Shown here: positions 51,139 through 60,649 of the stretch, in pieces
Layout of the letters: each line of letters begins with the position of its first letter
Numbering within the stretch: position 1 is the first letter of the stretch
From: an uncultured Clostridium sp.
Lineage (GTDB): Bacteria; Bacillota; Clostridia; Clostridiales; Clostridiaceae
Assembly: GCA_900547475.1 (NCBI GenBank)
Contig: URGW01000003.1
Location: 94,553-158,552, forward strand
DNA: 64,000 nucleotides
Direction: 5' to 3'
Notes under the pieces: model-generated
What the model was told of the DNA's origin: nothing
Seen by the model: only the letters and a program-made list of their open reading frames with translations
Databases searched by the model: none
Program-made: the position numbers and the translations under genes

Positions 51139-52071
51139 TTATAACTCTTCTATTAATAAATTTAATTCTTTTTTTACCTCTTTTAACTCAACTTCTAGCC
51201 TATCATCTCTTCTTTGTAACTCATTTATAATACGTTCTACTTTGGTCTTTAATTCTTCAATACTGTTTAATGCATCATTAATTTTATTTTGTACTGAAAT
51301 ATCAGTAAATATATTATCAAAAAACAAATCGAACGTCATGCTAGTTCTAGAAAATGATAGGTTACTTAAATTAATATCTTTAAGTTCTTTATTAAAATCA
51401 CTAATTAATTCTGTAATCTTATAAAATCTATCATTTGCTTTTTTTATTTTATTATGTTTAACTATAGATGACATCATATCACCACCTGCAATATCAAGAA
51501 TGCCCCAATTTTTAGCACTTCTTAATTCATCCTTTGCATGATTTACTTCTATAATTAACTTGCTTCCAGCGGAATAAGCCTCCTTAACTTCTCTACTTTC
51601 ATTAAGGATATTATTAATTCTTTTATCTAAATTTAATATTTTTTCTTTAATATCATAATTTCCATAATCTTTTATCAACTTAATCTTTTCATTTATTGCT
51701 TTATTGTATTCTTCTTCACAATTATCTAATTCTTTTAATCTACTTCTTTTGCTATTTAAATCTTCTTTTAAAATATTTATTCTTGCTGATAATTCATCAT
51801 ATTTTAGCTTAACCATTATATACTCTTGTTCTTCTTTTTCTAATTTACTTTCTTTATTATTTAACACAGTAGCTATTATATTTGAAACTGAAATCTTATT
51901 TAAATTATCAACATCTTTCTTTTCCTTTTTTAAAACTTTTTCTAAATCATATAACTTCTTTTCATCTTTTTCTAATTGATTTTCTAATATATCTATTTCT
52001 CTCTTTAGAATTTTTTTTAATTTTATAGACTCTTTTAACTTTTCTAATTTCTTATTTATCTCATTATACAT
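51139..52071 (-). CDS. Long coiled-coil protein
   Basis: A 310-residue, K/E/L-rich protein predicted to be mostly coiled coil at about 1-145 and 270-310. A short central segment (NWGILDIAGGDMMSSIVKHNKIKKAND) is recognisable from uncharacterised Firmicute proteins. No catalytic motif or signal peptide. Function unknown. The next upstream 182 bp hold no gene. Confidence 0.7.
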   Translation of the reverse strand: MYNEINKKLEKLKESIKLKKILKREIDILENQLEKDEKKLYDLEKVLKKEKKDVDNLNKISVSNIIATVLNNKESKLEKEEQEYIMVKLKYDELSARINILKEDLNSKRSRLKELDNCEEEYNKAINEKIKLIKDYGNYDIKEKILNLDKRINNILNESREVKEAYSAGSKLIIEVNHAKDELRSAKNWGILDIAGGDMMSSIVKHNKIKKANDRFYKITELISDFNKELKDINLSNLSFSRTSMTFDLFFDNIFTDISVQNKINDALNSIEELKTKVERIINELQRRDDRLEVELKEVKKELNLLIEEL

Positions 52072-52253
52072 TTAACTTCCCCCATTTATAATAAGTTAAT
52101 TTATTTTATAAAAATTTCTAATATATAATCATTAGTTAATGTATTATCTAAATTTATTTATATTGATAATTTTACCTTTAACCCTATTTTTAGTCAATTT
52201 TTGCTTTTATAAGTCCTTTCTCATCTTGTTTAATAAAGGAAATTAAAATCTCC

Positions 52254-53198
52254 TTACTTAGAAAAGCTAAGAGTCTTTATTAATCTATCTTCACCTATTA
52301 TTGTATTTTCAAAAATACTTCTTGCATTATCTTCATATAATTTAGGCTCTATCATAGCTGGAGTAAAATGTGTTAATAAAAGTTCTTTGCATTTACTATT
52401 ACTAGCAAGTTTTGCAGCTTCAGCAAATGTCATATGCTTATTTTTAATAGCTTTTTCTATATCATCATTATTTCCATATGTACCTTCACAAATAAATAAA
52501 TCACTTTCTTTTATAAAATTAATCATTTCTTCTTCTGGTCTACTATCTGTAATTAAACTTAATTTTATTCCTTTTCGATTATCCTCAAGAACCATTTCTT
52601 TTTTATACTCTCTTCCTTGATATATAATAACATTTTCATTTCCTTTTTGAAGCTTATTCCATAAAACTTTAGGAACATTATTTTCTTCAGCCTTTTCTAC
52701 TGAAAACTTCCTATCACGATTAAAATAAAAGCTATATCCTAAACACGGTAATGAATGATCAACTTCTAAAGTACTTAATTTTATTTGTCCATTCTCATTT
52801 ACTACATCTAAATTTTCTTTATTTACATTTAAATTAACTTCTTTAGGATTTTCAATTATATTAAGTTCATAAGGTAAATATTTAGCAATTACTCTAAGTC
52901 CATTTACTACTTCTGTTATTCCTTCTGGTCCTATTATTGTTAAGGGTTCTACTCTACCACTATTTCCTATAGTAGATAAAATTCCAGGTAATCCAATAAT
53001 ATGATCTCCATGGCAATGAGTTATACAAATTATATCAATTGATTTAAATCCCCATCCTACCATCCTCATAGAAACTTGCGTACCTTCTCCACAATCTATA
53101 AGAATCTTTCTGCCTTTAAAGTTTAAAAGACAAGCAGATAAACTTCTAAATGGCATTGGCATTCCACCTCCACAACCTAATAAACACAAATCAACCAT
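52254..53198 (-). CDS. rnz: Ribonuclease Z
   Basis: A 314-residue metallo-beta-lactamase-fold protein with [13 protein letters not shown] (HxHxDH motif), later His in [12 protein letters not shown] and LLTHFTPA near the end, and the N-terminal [15 protein letters not shown]. It matures the tRNA 3' end. Frame extends to a GTG at 53210, but the ATG at 53198 (GTGGTGATAGTA upstream) gives the conserved start. Confidence 0.85.
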   Translation of the reverse strand: MVDLCLLGCGGGMPMPFRSLSACLLNFKGRKILIDCGEGTQVSMRMVGWGFKSIDIICITHCHGDHIIGLPGILSTIGNSGRVEPLTIIGPEGITEVVNGLRVIAKYLPYELNIIENPKEVNLNVNKENLDVVNENGQIKLSTLEVDHSLPCLGYSFYFNRDRKFSVEKAEENNVPKVLWNKLQKGNENVIIYQGREYKKEMVLEDNRKGIKLSLITDSRPEEEMINFIKESDLFICEGTYGNNDDIEKAIKNKHMTFAEAAKLASNSKCKELLLTHFTPAMIEPKLYEDNARSIFENTIIGEDRLIKTLSFSK

Positions 53199-53231
53199 TA
53201 CTATCACCACTTTTCTATATATTCTTTTATA

Positions 53232-53972
53232 CTACATATTAATTTTAAAAGTACATTTTGGATAGTTTTTACATCTTTTAATTTTTCCATATTTCCCTTT
53301 TTTCTTTTTTAACTTTTCCCCACATCTTGGACATTTATTTTTTATTAATTTCTTTTCAGCTTCTTTAATATTTCTTTTTACATTCTTTACATGAACTACC
53401 CTTTGCTTAAAACAATCAATATTTAGTTCATTAAGTTTTTTATAGATATAATCAACTTCTTCTTTTGTAAACTCTTTTTTTCTACTTCTTTTAATTACTT
53501 TAATTACTTTATTATAATATATAACTGTAGTTTCAGTATTAACCTTTAGTTTTGACCTTTTAGTAAATACAATTATTGATTTTATTTTTTTATACTTTAA
53601 TGTTGGTATAGCATCTTTTAATGCTTTAATATGTCCATTATTTTGTTTTATTGGATTTCTTAATACTTCTTTATTGTTAAATAGTATTTGATTCCAACTA
53701 TCATCATATTCATTTCCAGTTATTATTCCCTTATAATTTTTTGTTTCAATAACAAATATTCCGTATCTAGATACAACTATATGATCTATTTGTGTAGTTC
53801 CTCTTGATGTTTTTAAAAGTAAATTATTTATTATCTTATATTTTCTTTTATTTAATTTACTTAATTTCTTAGCTACAAGCTTTTCTCCAACATATCCCTT
53901 TACTTTTGACTCATATGGTTTTATTAGTATTAATATACTTATTAATACTAATACTACAATTTCCATCTTCAT
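53232..53972 (-). CDS. NERD-domain nuclease-like protein with zinc ribbon
   Basis: A 246-residue protein: an N-terminal membrane helix (IVVLVLISILILI), NERD domain (GEKLVAKKLSKLN, TQIDHIVVSRYGIFVIETKNYKGIITG) and a topoisomerase-type zinc ribbon (CPRCGEKLKKKKGKYG, CKNYPKCTFKIN). The IETKN-type core resembles restriction-like nucleases. Cellular role unknown. Confidence 0.85.
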   Translation of the reverse strand: MKMEIVVLVLISILILIKPYESKVKGYVGEKLVAKKLSKLNKRKYKIINNLLLKTSRGTTQIDHIVVSRYGIFVIETKNYKGIITGNEYDDSWNQILFNNKEVLRNPIKQNNGHIKALKDAIPTLKYKKIKSIIVFTKRSKLKVNTETTVIYYNKVIKVIKRSRKKEFTKEEVDYIYKKLNELNIDCFKQRVVHVKNVKRNIKEAEKKLIKNKCPRCGEKLKKKKGKYGKIKRCKNYPKCTFKINM

Positions 53973-54039
53973 TTGTTTTCCTAATCTTTCTATTTATTTT
54001 CTAATATCACTTTGCAATAAATATAACTCCCATTAAAAT

Positions 54040-54519
54040 TTACTCTTCGTAAGTAATAATATGCTCAATTTCACTTTTTATATTTTTTAATTTTTCTCTA
54101 AAAAATGTTGGATATGCTTTATATTCATTTAACTTATCTATAGGTAACCAATACATATTTTCTTTAACACCTTGAGTATAACTATTACTATTTAATTCTT
54201 GTGTTCCTCTAGGTTTCATTAAAAAATAAAACGCTATCTCGTGACATTCCTTTCCTTCTAAACTACCATCTCCAATAAAAAAGTTTTCATGTATAAATAC
54301 TAATCTATCAACTTCGTACTCAACACCAGTTTCTTCTAAAACTTCACGCTTTACAGCCTCCTCTGCTGATTCTCCAATATGAACTCCACCACCAATAGAG
54401 TAATAATAGTTTTCTCTTTCATTTCCAGCAAAAAGAATATGCTCTTTTTCTATAATAATCGCTGCTGCACGATATCTAAACCATTTATTCTCCTTAGTAA
54501 ATCCACAATCATAATTCAT
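54040..54519 (-). CDS. NUDIX hydrolase
   Basis: A 159-residue protein with a complete NUDIX box (GGVHIGESAEEAVKREVLEETG) near residue 45. The substrate is not predictable. Stands alone. Confidence 0.88.
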   Translation of the reverse strand: MNYDCGFTKENKWFRYRAAAIIIEKEHILFAGNERENYYYSIGGGVHIGESAEEAVKREVLEETGVEYEVDRLVFIHENFFIGDGSLEGKECHEIAFYFLMKPRGTQELNSNSYTQGVKENMYWLPIDKLNEYKAYPTFFREKLKNIKSEIEHIITYEE

Positions 54520-54579
54520 TTCTACATATCCCCCTACAATATAATATAATAAATATTATAACAAATTTAAAATATAAAA

Positions 54580-54624
54580 AAATGTGTTGCTAAACAATTA
54601 GGTATAATTTTTAGTAACACATTT
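54580..54624 (-). terminator. fliB terminator
   Basis: AAATGTGTTGCTAA pairs with TTAGTAACACATTT (one G-T pair) and a T run follows on the minus strand. Confidence 0.8.
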
Positions 54625-54630
54625 CATTAT

Positions 54631-55776
54631 TTATATATCTGATTCTAATAAAATTTTAAATACTTTATTATGCTCTATATCCTTACTTAAACTTTGTATA
54701 ACTCTTATAATTAAATCTTCGTTTATTTCTTTATTACTTAAGGCTATTCCAATTGTATAAGCTTTTATTATTCTATAACTATTAATTAATATATTTATAC
54801 TTAAATTTAAACTTTCACCTCTATTAAATGGGATTAAATCTTTAAATATCTGATTTACTAAATAATTTTCTAAAATATAAGAATATTTCTCTATTAAACT
54901 TAAAAGACTTCTCTCATTATTTATGTACTTTACAATATCATTTACTTTTAAAATTTCTTTTTTATACTCTTTAACACATTCTTTTAATCTAACACTTCTT
55001 ATATTTTTTATTAACTCTTCATCTAAAAGGCTTAAATAAAATTCATTACTTTCATTTAAATCTAAAGTTTTTAAGGAATCAAAATCAATATTTCCTTCAC
55101 TATACTCTTCTAAAAGAACTTCTATTCCCTCAAAATCTTTTTCATTATGATACTCTTCAATTTTATTATAAAAAGACTTCAATATACCTAATCTTTCTTC
55201 AATAGAAAAATTCCTATTTTGCATTATATTTATAGAATTTACTCTTATATCCCAAAAATATTGAAGTAAATTATCACTTCCCTCAAAAACTTCAGTATCA
55301 ATTATTCTTCTTATCTCAATAGCACTTTCATCCACGCTTTCTTCAATTTCAATGAATTCCATTTTTTCTTTATTTAAAAATGCTTTAGTACATATTTCTG
55401 GACAAGATGCTAACCCTGATTTTTCATATATATTATCTATAATATTATATACTCTAGGAAACCTTTTGCATGTTATACACAAATTTTCTTCCCCAACTCC
55501 ACCATGAATATCACAAAGCAAATTATCATTTAAAAATGGACATTTATTATGCTCCTTTAAAATCATAAATCCTTTATTTAAATAATCATCACTATTTTTA
55601 TTCTCTCTAAATTTACCTTGTACTAGTTCTTTAAGTTCTCCAGTACAGTTAGTATATTTTTTATATGTATCTTCATCTATATTTATATCCCACCCTGCAC
55701 AACATGTATCTGTACAAGCTGAACCAATACATTTAAAAGTTAACATATATTTTGGTATAAACATATTTATTTCCAT
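54631..55776 (-). CDS. fliB: Flagellin lysine N-methylase-like protein
   Basis: A 381-residue protein with a Cys-rich N-terminal Fe-S type segment (CIGSACTDTCCAGWDINID, then CPFLNDNLLCDIHG and CITCKRFPR) and a helical remainder. This is the FliB/YkgJ-type architecture that methylates flagellin lysines. The frame begins at a TTG at 55788, but GGAGCAAAAA precedes the ATG at 55776. No flagellar genes are in this window. Confidence 0.8.
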   Translation of the reverse strand: MEINMFIPKYMLTFKCIGSACTDTCCAGWDINIDEDTYKKYTNCTGELKELVQGKFRENKNSDDYLNKGFMILKEHNKCPFLNDNLLCDIHGGVGEENLCITCKRFPRVYNIIDNIYEKSGLASCPEICTKAFLNKEKMEFIEIEESVDESAIEIRRIIDTEVFEGSDNLLQYFWDIRVNSINIMQNRNFSIEERLGILKSFYNKIEEYHNEKDFEGIEVLLEEYSEGNIDFDSLKTLDLNESNEFYLSLLDEELIKNIRSVRLKECVKEYKKEILKVNDIVKYINNERSLLSLIEKYSYILENYLVNQIFKDLIPFNRGESLNLSINILINSYRIIKAYTIGIALSNKEINEDLIIRVIQSLSKDIEHNKVFKILLESDI

Positions 55777-55888
55777 TTTTTGCTCCAATCACTATAGTAT
55801 GTATTATATCTATTTTTTTCTTTTATATAATACATCAAAACCTAATTATATGTAAGTAAAATTTATTTTTTTCACAAAGTTTATTCCT

Positions 55889-56001
55889 TTAATTATAACT
55901 AATATTATTTAATGCTCTTAATCCACATAATTCACCAACTATTCTTTCATGATATTTTATGTATTTAGGAGCTGTCGCACTAAATAATTAGTGTACAGCT
56001 C
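55889..56001 (-). pseudogene. Gene remnant with large hairpin, possible IS scar
   Basis: In the 343-bp gap between fliB and the Pmt-like operon, a minus-strand frame without a start codon reads KYIKYHERIVGELCGLRAL and stops at 55889, like the 3' end of a lost gene. Just upstream a hairpin GAGCTGT/ACAGCTC with inner CACTAA/TTAGTG (55969-56001) looks like an insertion-sequence terminus or a terminator. Nothing else is seen in the gap. Confidence 0.4.
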
Positions 56002-56119
56002 ATTTTATTTTTTCTTGTTTCATTTACTATATTTGCATAATAAACTTATGCTCTACCAAATTCTTGGATTTAAAGAAATATTGTAAGCTATTAATTATCA
56101 TAAAAACTAAATAATAAAC

Positions 56120-56644
56120 TTATTTATTATTTTTCCTTTTACTCCTATAGTCTTCAAAGATATTTATAGTAAAAATAATCATAATTAATATAATTATAAA
56201 TACGGAAAATTTTATAGTACTAAAAATATCTTTTACAACATTTAAATGAATATAATCATTAAATATTAAAGTGCCAATATAAATTATCATAGCTCCAAAC
56301 ATAAAAATTAAAGAATTATATACTATTACCTTAAATTTTGAAATATAGATTTCTTTTTTACTAATAGGTATACTATCATATTTTCTCATTATGAAAACTT
56401 TATGACCTTGTTCTTTTATCCAAAATAGCTTTTCACTAAGATAAAATATTAAAAAAACTATTCCTATTATTAATATTCCACTAATAAAACTTACAGAAAT
56501 AACCTTATCAGAGTTTTTTAATAAAACTTTATTATAACTAATTTCTGATTGAATTTGTATGAAATAAAAGAATAAAACTATTCCTATTAAAAACTTATGA
56601 TATCCATCACTAATTCTTTTTCTTTCATCTTTAAACAAACTCAT
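56120..56644 (-). CDS. ABC-2 permease (PmtD-like), chromosomal operon
   Basis: A 174-residue protein with about four membrane helices, beginning MSLFKDERKRISDGYHKFLIG. Last gene of a five-gene operon. It is shorter than the first permease of the operon. Confidence 0.75.
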   Translation of the reverse strand: MSLFKDERKRISDGYHKFLIGIVLFFYFIQIQSEISYNKVLLKNSDKVISVSFISGILIIGIVFLIFYLSEKLFWIKEQGHKVFIMRKYDSIPISKKEIYISKFKVIVYNSLIFMFGAMIIYIGTLIFNDYIHLNVVKDIFSTIKFSVFIIILIMIIFTINIFEDYRSKRKNNK

Positions 56645-56650
56645 ATTCCC

Positions 56651-57385
56651 TTACCCCCTATTACTGCTAAGTAAATCTCCTATATTAAACTTCTTTTTTA
56701 AAGTACTCTCTAATGATTTCCTTTTGAATTCATCTTCAAGTGCTTCTTTAGTATCATTTAATTTTATTTCCCCGTTATCAATTACAACTACAAAATCTGC
56801 TATCTTATCAAGATCACTTGTTATATGAGTAGACATTAAAATGCCAATATCATCATCTAATATTTCTTGTAATATCTTTATAAAATCCTTTCTAAATATA
56901 GGATCAAATCCTGCTGTTGGTTCATCTAATAAAAGAAGCTTTGGCTTATGTGCCATAGCAAAACAAAGTTGAAACCTCATTTTCATTCCCTTAGAAAATT
57001 CATATATAAGCTGGCCTTTTGGAATATTCATTTTATCTAACCACAAATAATATTCTTCCATGCTCCAATTTTCAAAATATTTTCCTAATAAAAATCCATT
57101 TTCTAAAGGTGTTTTATCCATAAAAAATAAGTTTTTTTCAGATATAAATCCAATTCTATTCTTAGCTGCTTCTAAATCTTCCCTAGCATTTATTCCATCT
57201 ATAAATAAATCTCCTGAAAATTTTGTATCTATCCCTGATAAAATATTTATTAATGTGGTTTTTCCTGCTCCGTTAACTCCTATAAGTCCTGTTAGATACC
57301 CACTTTCTATTGTTAAATTAATATTTTTCAAAGAAAAACCCTTATATTTTTTTTGTATATTTTCACATTTCATAATTATTGACAT
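56651..57385 (-). CDS. ABC-2 ATPase (PmtC-like), chromosomal operon
   Basis: A 244-residue ATPase with Walker A GVNGAGKTT, FSKGMKMRFQLCFAM signature region and Walker B LLLLDEPTAGFDP. It partners the permease encoded next, 3 bp behind the GntR gene. Confidence 0.85.
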   Translation of the reverse strand: MSIIMKCENIQKKYKGFSLKNINLTIESGYLTGLIGVNGAGKTTLINILSGIDTKFSGDLFIDGINAREDLEAAKNRIGFISEKNLFFMDKTPLENGFLLGKYFENWSMEEYYLWLDKMNIPKGQLIYEFSKGMKMRFQLCFAMAHKPKLLLLDEPTAGFDPIFRKDFIKILQEILDDDIGILMSTHITSDLDKIADFVVVIDNGEIKLNDTKEALEDEFKRKSLESTLKKKFNIGDLLSSNRG

Positions 57386-57388
57386 AGC

Positions 57389-57766
57389 TTACTTTCCTCC
57401 CTCATATAAAGTCCTCAACACATCCTGCATATCATCTAATGTAAGTCCTAAATCTCGCCCTTCCTCAATTAACTTTTCTGCCATAATTTCAAATGATTTA
57501 AGCTGTTGCTCTTTAAGTTTCTCTTTATTAGGCTCTTTAACATAAAAACCTTTTCCTTGAACTGAATATATTAAATCTTCATTTTCAAGTTCTTCATATG
57601 CACGCTTTGTAGTAATTACACTTATACCTAAATCTCTAGCTAATGATCTTATAGACGGTAACATATCCCCTGGTATTATTTCCTCTTTAACAATTGAGTT
57701 TTTAATTGATTTTATAATTTGTTCATAAATAGACAGATTGCTTTCTGAATTTAAAATAATATTCAT
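57389..57766 (-). CDS. GntR regulator, YtrA subfamily, chromosomal operon
   Basis: A 125-residue winged-helix repressor (SIYEQIIKSIKNSIVKEEII, MLPSIRSLARDLGIS) with short C-terminal helices. It is placed in the middle of the operon, overlapping the first permease stop as TAATG. It resembles the ICE-borne GntR at 21576-21950. Confidence 0.88.
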   Translation of the reverse strand: MNIILNSESNLSIYEQIIKSIKNSIVKEEIIPGDMLPSIRSLARDLGISVITTKRAYEELENEDLIYSVQGKGFYVKEPNKEKLKEQQLKSFEIMAEKLIEEGRDLGLTLDDMQDVLRTLYEGGK

Positions 57767-58509
57767 TAATAATATTCATTCCTTTCTGGCACCTGGCAGT
57801 AAACCGCTTCATAAGAAAGTGATTTATTTAAAATAGGTCTCAGATATCTGTATAAAACAAAAGTATTTATAGCAAATGCTATAATCCATCCTAATATTAC
57901 AAATAAGTTAAAGTTTATATTCAAACTCACAAGTGAATAAAAAGCTATAGCTTCTATAATTAATAAGCAAAACCAATAAACATTTACTATCTCTTCTTCT
58001 TTTGTAATAATAACATAGCCATCCTTATCTTTTTCTTTTTTTCCTCTTTCTCCAATTCCAACTTTCAAATTAATATTTAATATTATAAAAAACCATAATA
58101 TAATTTGTATAATATTTATAATTAAGTTATTACTTATAAAAAATCTACCAACTGAAAAATACATTAATATAAACAAAGTTAAAAAACTAAATATAATTTT
58201 TATACCTAATTGAAGTAATATATATTTAATTTTTTCAAATTCTCCAGCTGCACATACAAACATTGCTTTATTTAATCTAAGAGGTATCCTTCTCATTATG
58301 GAGTATAGAAATATAATAGAAATTAAACTAAATACTATTACAATTTTCTTTATTAAATTTTCATTATAAGTAATCGAAGAAAAATCAGCAACTATAATTA
58401 TACTCGCAATAAAACCTCCTATGAATGAAGATAAAAACATATCTAAAATTATTAAAAAAATATTTTTCTTTACATTTATAAATAAATCATTTAAAACTAC
58501 TTTAAGCAT
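57766..58509 (-). CDS. ABC-2 permease (PmtB-like), chromosomal operon
   Basis: A 247-residue protein with six hydrophobic segments, starting MLKVVLNDLFINVKKN. It overlaps the first ATPase gene by 13 bp. Confidence 0.78.
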   Translation of the reverse strand: MLKVVLNDLFINVKKNIFLIILDMFLSSFIGGFIASIIIVADFSSITYNENLIKKIVIVFSLISIIFLYSIMRRIPLRLNKAMFVCAAGEFEKIKYILLQLGIKIIFSFLTLFILMYFSVGRFFISNNLIINIIQIILWFFIILNINLKVGIGERGKKEKDKDGYVIITKEEEIVNVYWFCLLIIEAIAFYSLVSLNINFNLFVILGWIIAFAINTFVLYRYLRPILNKSLSYEAVYCQVPERNEYY

Positions 58510-59363
58510 TTAGCATATCCTCCTTTATCTAAACAATACATTATTTCCTCTAATGTTGGAGTTTTTTTCTTAAGCCCTTCATAAACTTCATCTTTTTCTT
58601 CTTCAACAAAAGCAAAACTATAATACTCTCCATATTCTCTATAAATTATCTTGTTTTTATCTAATTTCTCTATTTCACTTTTGCCCCCCTGTAAAATTTT
58701 ATATTTGTCTTTCAACTCTTCTTTACTTAAATCTAAATATACTTTTCCATTATTTATTAATATAATATAATCCCCAACTTGATCTAAATCCTCTGTAATA
58801 TGAGTAGAAAATAATACACTTCTGCTTCCATCTTCAACAATTTGTTGCATATAATTTATTAATTCTTTTCTAAATAAGGGATCTAATCCTGCAGTAGGCT
58901 CATCCATAATAAATAGTTTTGCATCATGTGCTAATGAAAATGCTAATTGAAATCTAACCTTTAATCCTGTAGATAATTTTCCTAACTTCTTATTAAGTGG
59001 TATATTAAAATTCTTACAAAACTCTTTAAATAAATTTTCATTAAAGTTATCATATAAACTTCCAAATATTTTAGCATTGGTAAGTACACTCATTGTTTCC
59101 TCAAACACATCTTCATCAAGCACAAAACCTATTTCATTTTTAGCTGCTTTTTCATTAGTCTCCATGGAGAAACCATTAATATTAATCACACCAGTATCCT
59201 TTTTATATAAATTTAATATCGTTTTAATAAGTGAGGTTTTCCCTGAACCATTTACTCCTAACAAGCCAACTATATATCCTGGTTCTATTTTTAAATTAAT
59301 ATCACTTAAATTCAAATCTCCTATTTTTTTATTCAAATTGTTCACTTCCATTAATATACTCAT
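58497..59363 (-). CDS. ABC-2 ATPase (PmtA-like), chromosomal operon
   Basis: A 288-residue ATPase with Walker A GVNGSGKTS, LSTGLKVRFQLAFSL signature region and Walker B LFIMDEPTAGLDP. First gene of the operon, with GGAGAGAGTTT before the ATG. The ATPase-permease-GntR-ATPase-permease set resembles staphylococcal pmt, which exports amphipathic peptides. Confidence 0.85.
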   Translation of the reverse strand: MSILMEVNNLNKKIGDLNLSDINLKIEPGYIVGLLGVNGSGKTSLIKTILNLYKKDTGVININGFSMETNEKAAKNEIGFVLDEDVFEETMSVLTNAKIFGSLYDNFNENLFKEFCKNFNIPLNKKLGKLSTGLKVRFQLAFSLAHDAKLFIMDEPTAGLDPLFRKELINYMQQIVEDGSRSVLFSTHITEDLDQVGDYIILINNGKVYLDLSKEELKDKYKILQGGKSEIEKLDKNKIIYREYGEYYSFAFVEEEKDEVYEGLKKKTPTLEEIMYCLDKGGYAKCLK

Positions 59364-59380
59364 AAACTCTCTCCTCTACT

Positions 59381-59442
59381 ACAGTATATATACTGTTTAT
59401 ATCTATATATACAGTATATACTCAGTATTACTTATATGTCAA
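59381..59442 (-). promoter_or_regulatory. Promoter and operators of the chromosomal Pmt-like operon
   Basis: TTGACA (59437-59442) and TATACT (59413-59418) are 18 bp apart on the minus strand. ACAGTATATATACTGT (59381-59396) is a perfect dyad, and a further ACAGTATATACT overlaps the -10. TACTGT and ACAGTA half sites are shared with the ICE GntR operator. Confidence 0.75.
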
Positions 59443-59533
59443 TATAATCTAAAAAGTATTGTATAAAAAATATTATACAAACAATCCTTAAACCTACCTA
59501 AACATAAAATTTTAAAAACAGTCTCTATTTTAT

Positions 59534-59577
59534 AAAAAAACTCCGGGGTTAATCCAATATCTGGATTAACCCCGGAG
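59534..59577 (-). terminator. Terminator after ispG
   Basis: A perfect 16-bp stem (CTCCGGGGTTAATCCA with its complement) and seven T on the minus strand, 13 bp behind the ispG stop codon. The strongest terminator in the window. Confidence 0.95.
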
Positions 59578-59589
59578 GAAATTACATTT

Positions 59590-60639
59590 TTACAACTTTT
59601 CTATTTCTTTCATTAATTCTTCAATAAGATCTTCTTCTTTAACTTTCTTAATAATCTCACCTTTTTTGAAGATTAATCCTTCACCTTTTCCACCTGCAAT
59701 ACCAATATCAGCTTCTCTTGCTTCTCCTGGACCATTTACAACACATCCCATTACTGCAACTTTAATATTCTTATTACAGTTTTCAAGTCTCTTTTCAACC
59801 TCTTCAGCAATTTTTATAAGGTTAATTTGAGTCCTTCCACAAGTCGGACAAGATACAAATGTCATTCCTTGCCTTCTTAAGCCTAAAGCAATTAACATTT
59901 CCTTTGCTACTTTAATCTCTTCTATAGGATCACTAGTTAATGATACTCTTATAGTATCTCCTATTCCTTCTGCTAATAAAGTTCCTATTCCAAGTGTCGA
60001 TTTTATAGTTCCTCTAAATACAGTACCTGATTCAGTAACTCCTAAATGAAGAGGATAATTACACTTACTACTCATTAATCTATAAGCTTCAATCATCATA
60101 GGAACATCTGAAGACTTAATTGAAATAACTATATCATAAAACTCTAACTCTTCTAATATCTTAACATGTCTTAATGCTGATTCAACAAGCCCCTTAGCTG
60201 TTGGTTTACCATCTCTCTCTAATATATCTTTTTCTAAAGAACCAGAGTTAACACCTATTCTTATTGGAATATTCTTAGCCTTACAAGCTTCTGTAACAGC
60301 TTTTACTCTATCTACACTCCCTATATTACCTGGATTAATTCTAATTGCACTAATTCCATTTTCAACACACTTCAATGCTAATCTGTAATCGAAATGTATA
60401 TCTGCAACTACAGGCATCGGGGAACCTGCACAAATCTCCTTTATTGCTTCAGCTGCTTCCATATCAGGAACAGCACATCTTATTATTTCACAACCTGCTA
60501 CATAAAGCGCTCTTATTTGATCCAATGTAGCTTCTACATTTCTTGTATCTGTATTAGTCATAGATTGAATTGATACTGGTGAATCTCCACCAACATAAAC
60601 TGATCCAACCTTAACTTTTCTAGTAAATTTTCTTTCCAT
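59590..60639 (-). CDS. ispG: 4-hydroxy-3-methylbut-2-enyl diphosphate synthase
   Basis: A 349-residue IspG of the MEP isoprenoid pathway: N-terminal TIM barrel (GDSPVSIQSMTNTDT at the start) and C-terminal [4Fe-4S] domain with SCPTCGRTQ and MGCVVNGPGEA. Last gene of the AI-2E/dxr/rseP/ispG unit, 10 bp after rseP. Confidence 0.95.
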   Translation of the reverse strand: MERKFTRKVKVGSVYVGGDSPVSIQSMTNTDTRNVEATLDQIRALYVAGCEIIRCAVPDMEAAEAIKEICAGSPMPVVADIHFDYRLALKCVENGISAIRINPGNIGSVDRVKAVTEACKAKNIPIRIGVNSGSLEKDILERDGKPTAKGLVESALRHVKILEELEFYDIVISIKSSDVPMMIEAYRLMSSKCNYPLHLGVTESGTVFRGTIKSTLGIGTLLAEGIGDTIRVSLTSDPIEEIKVAKEMLIALGLRRQGMTFVSCPTCGRTQINLIKIAEEVEKRLENCNKNIKVAVMGCVVNGPGEAREADIGIAGGKGEGLIFKKGEIIKKVKEEDLIEELMKEIEKL

Positions 60640-60649
60640 TTTTCCACTC

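Noticed and set aside
55969..56001. Complete insertion sequence
   Set aside because: Only one terminus-like hairpin and a short remnant are present; no transposase frame or target duplication.
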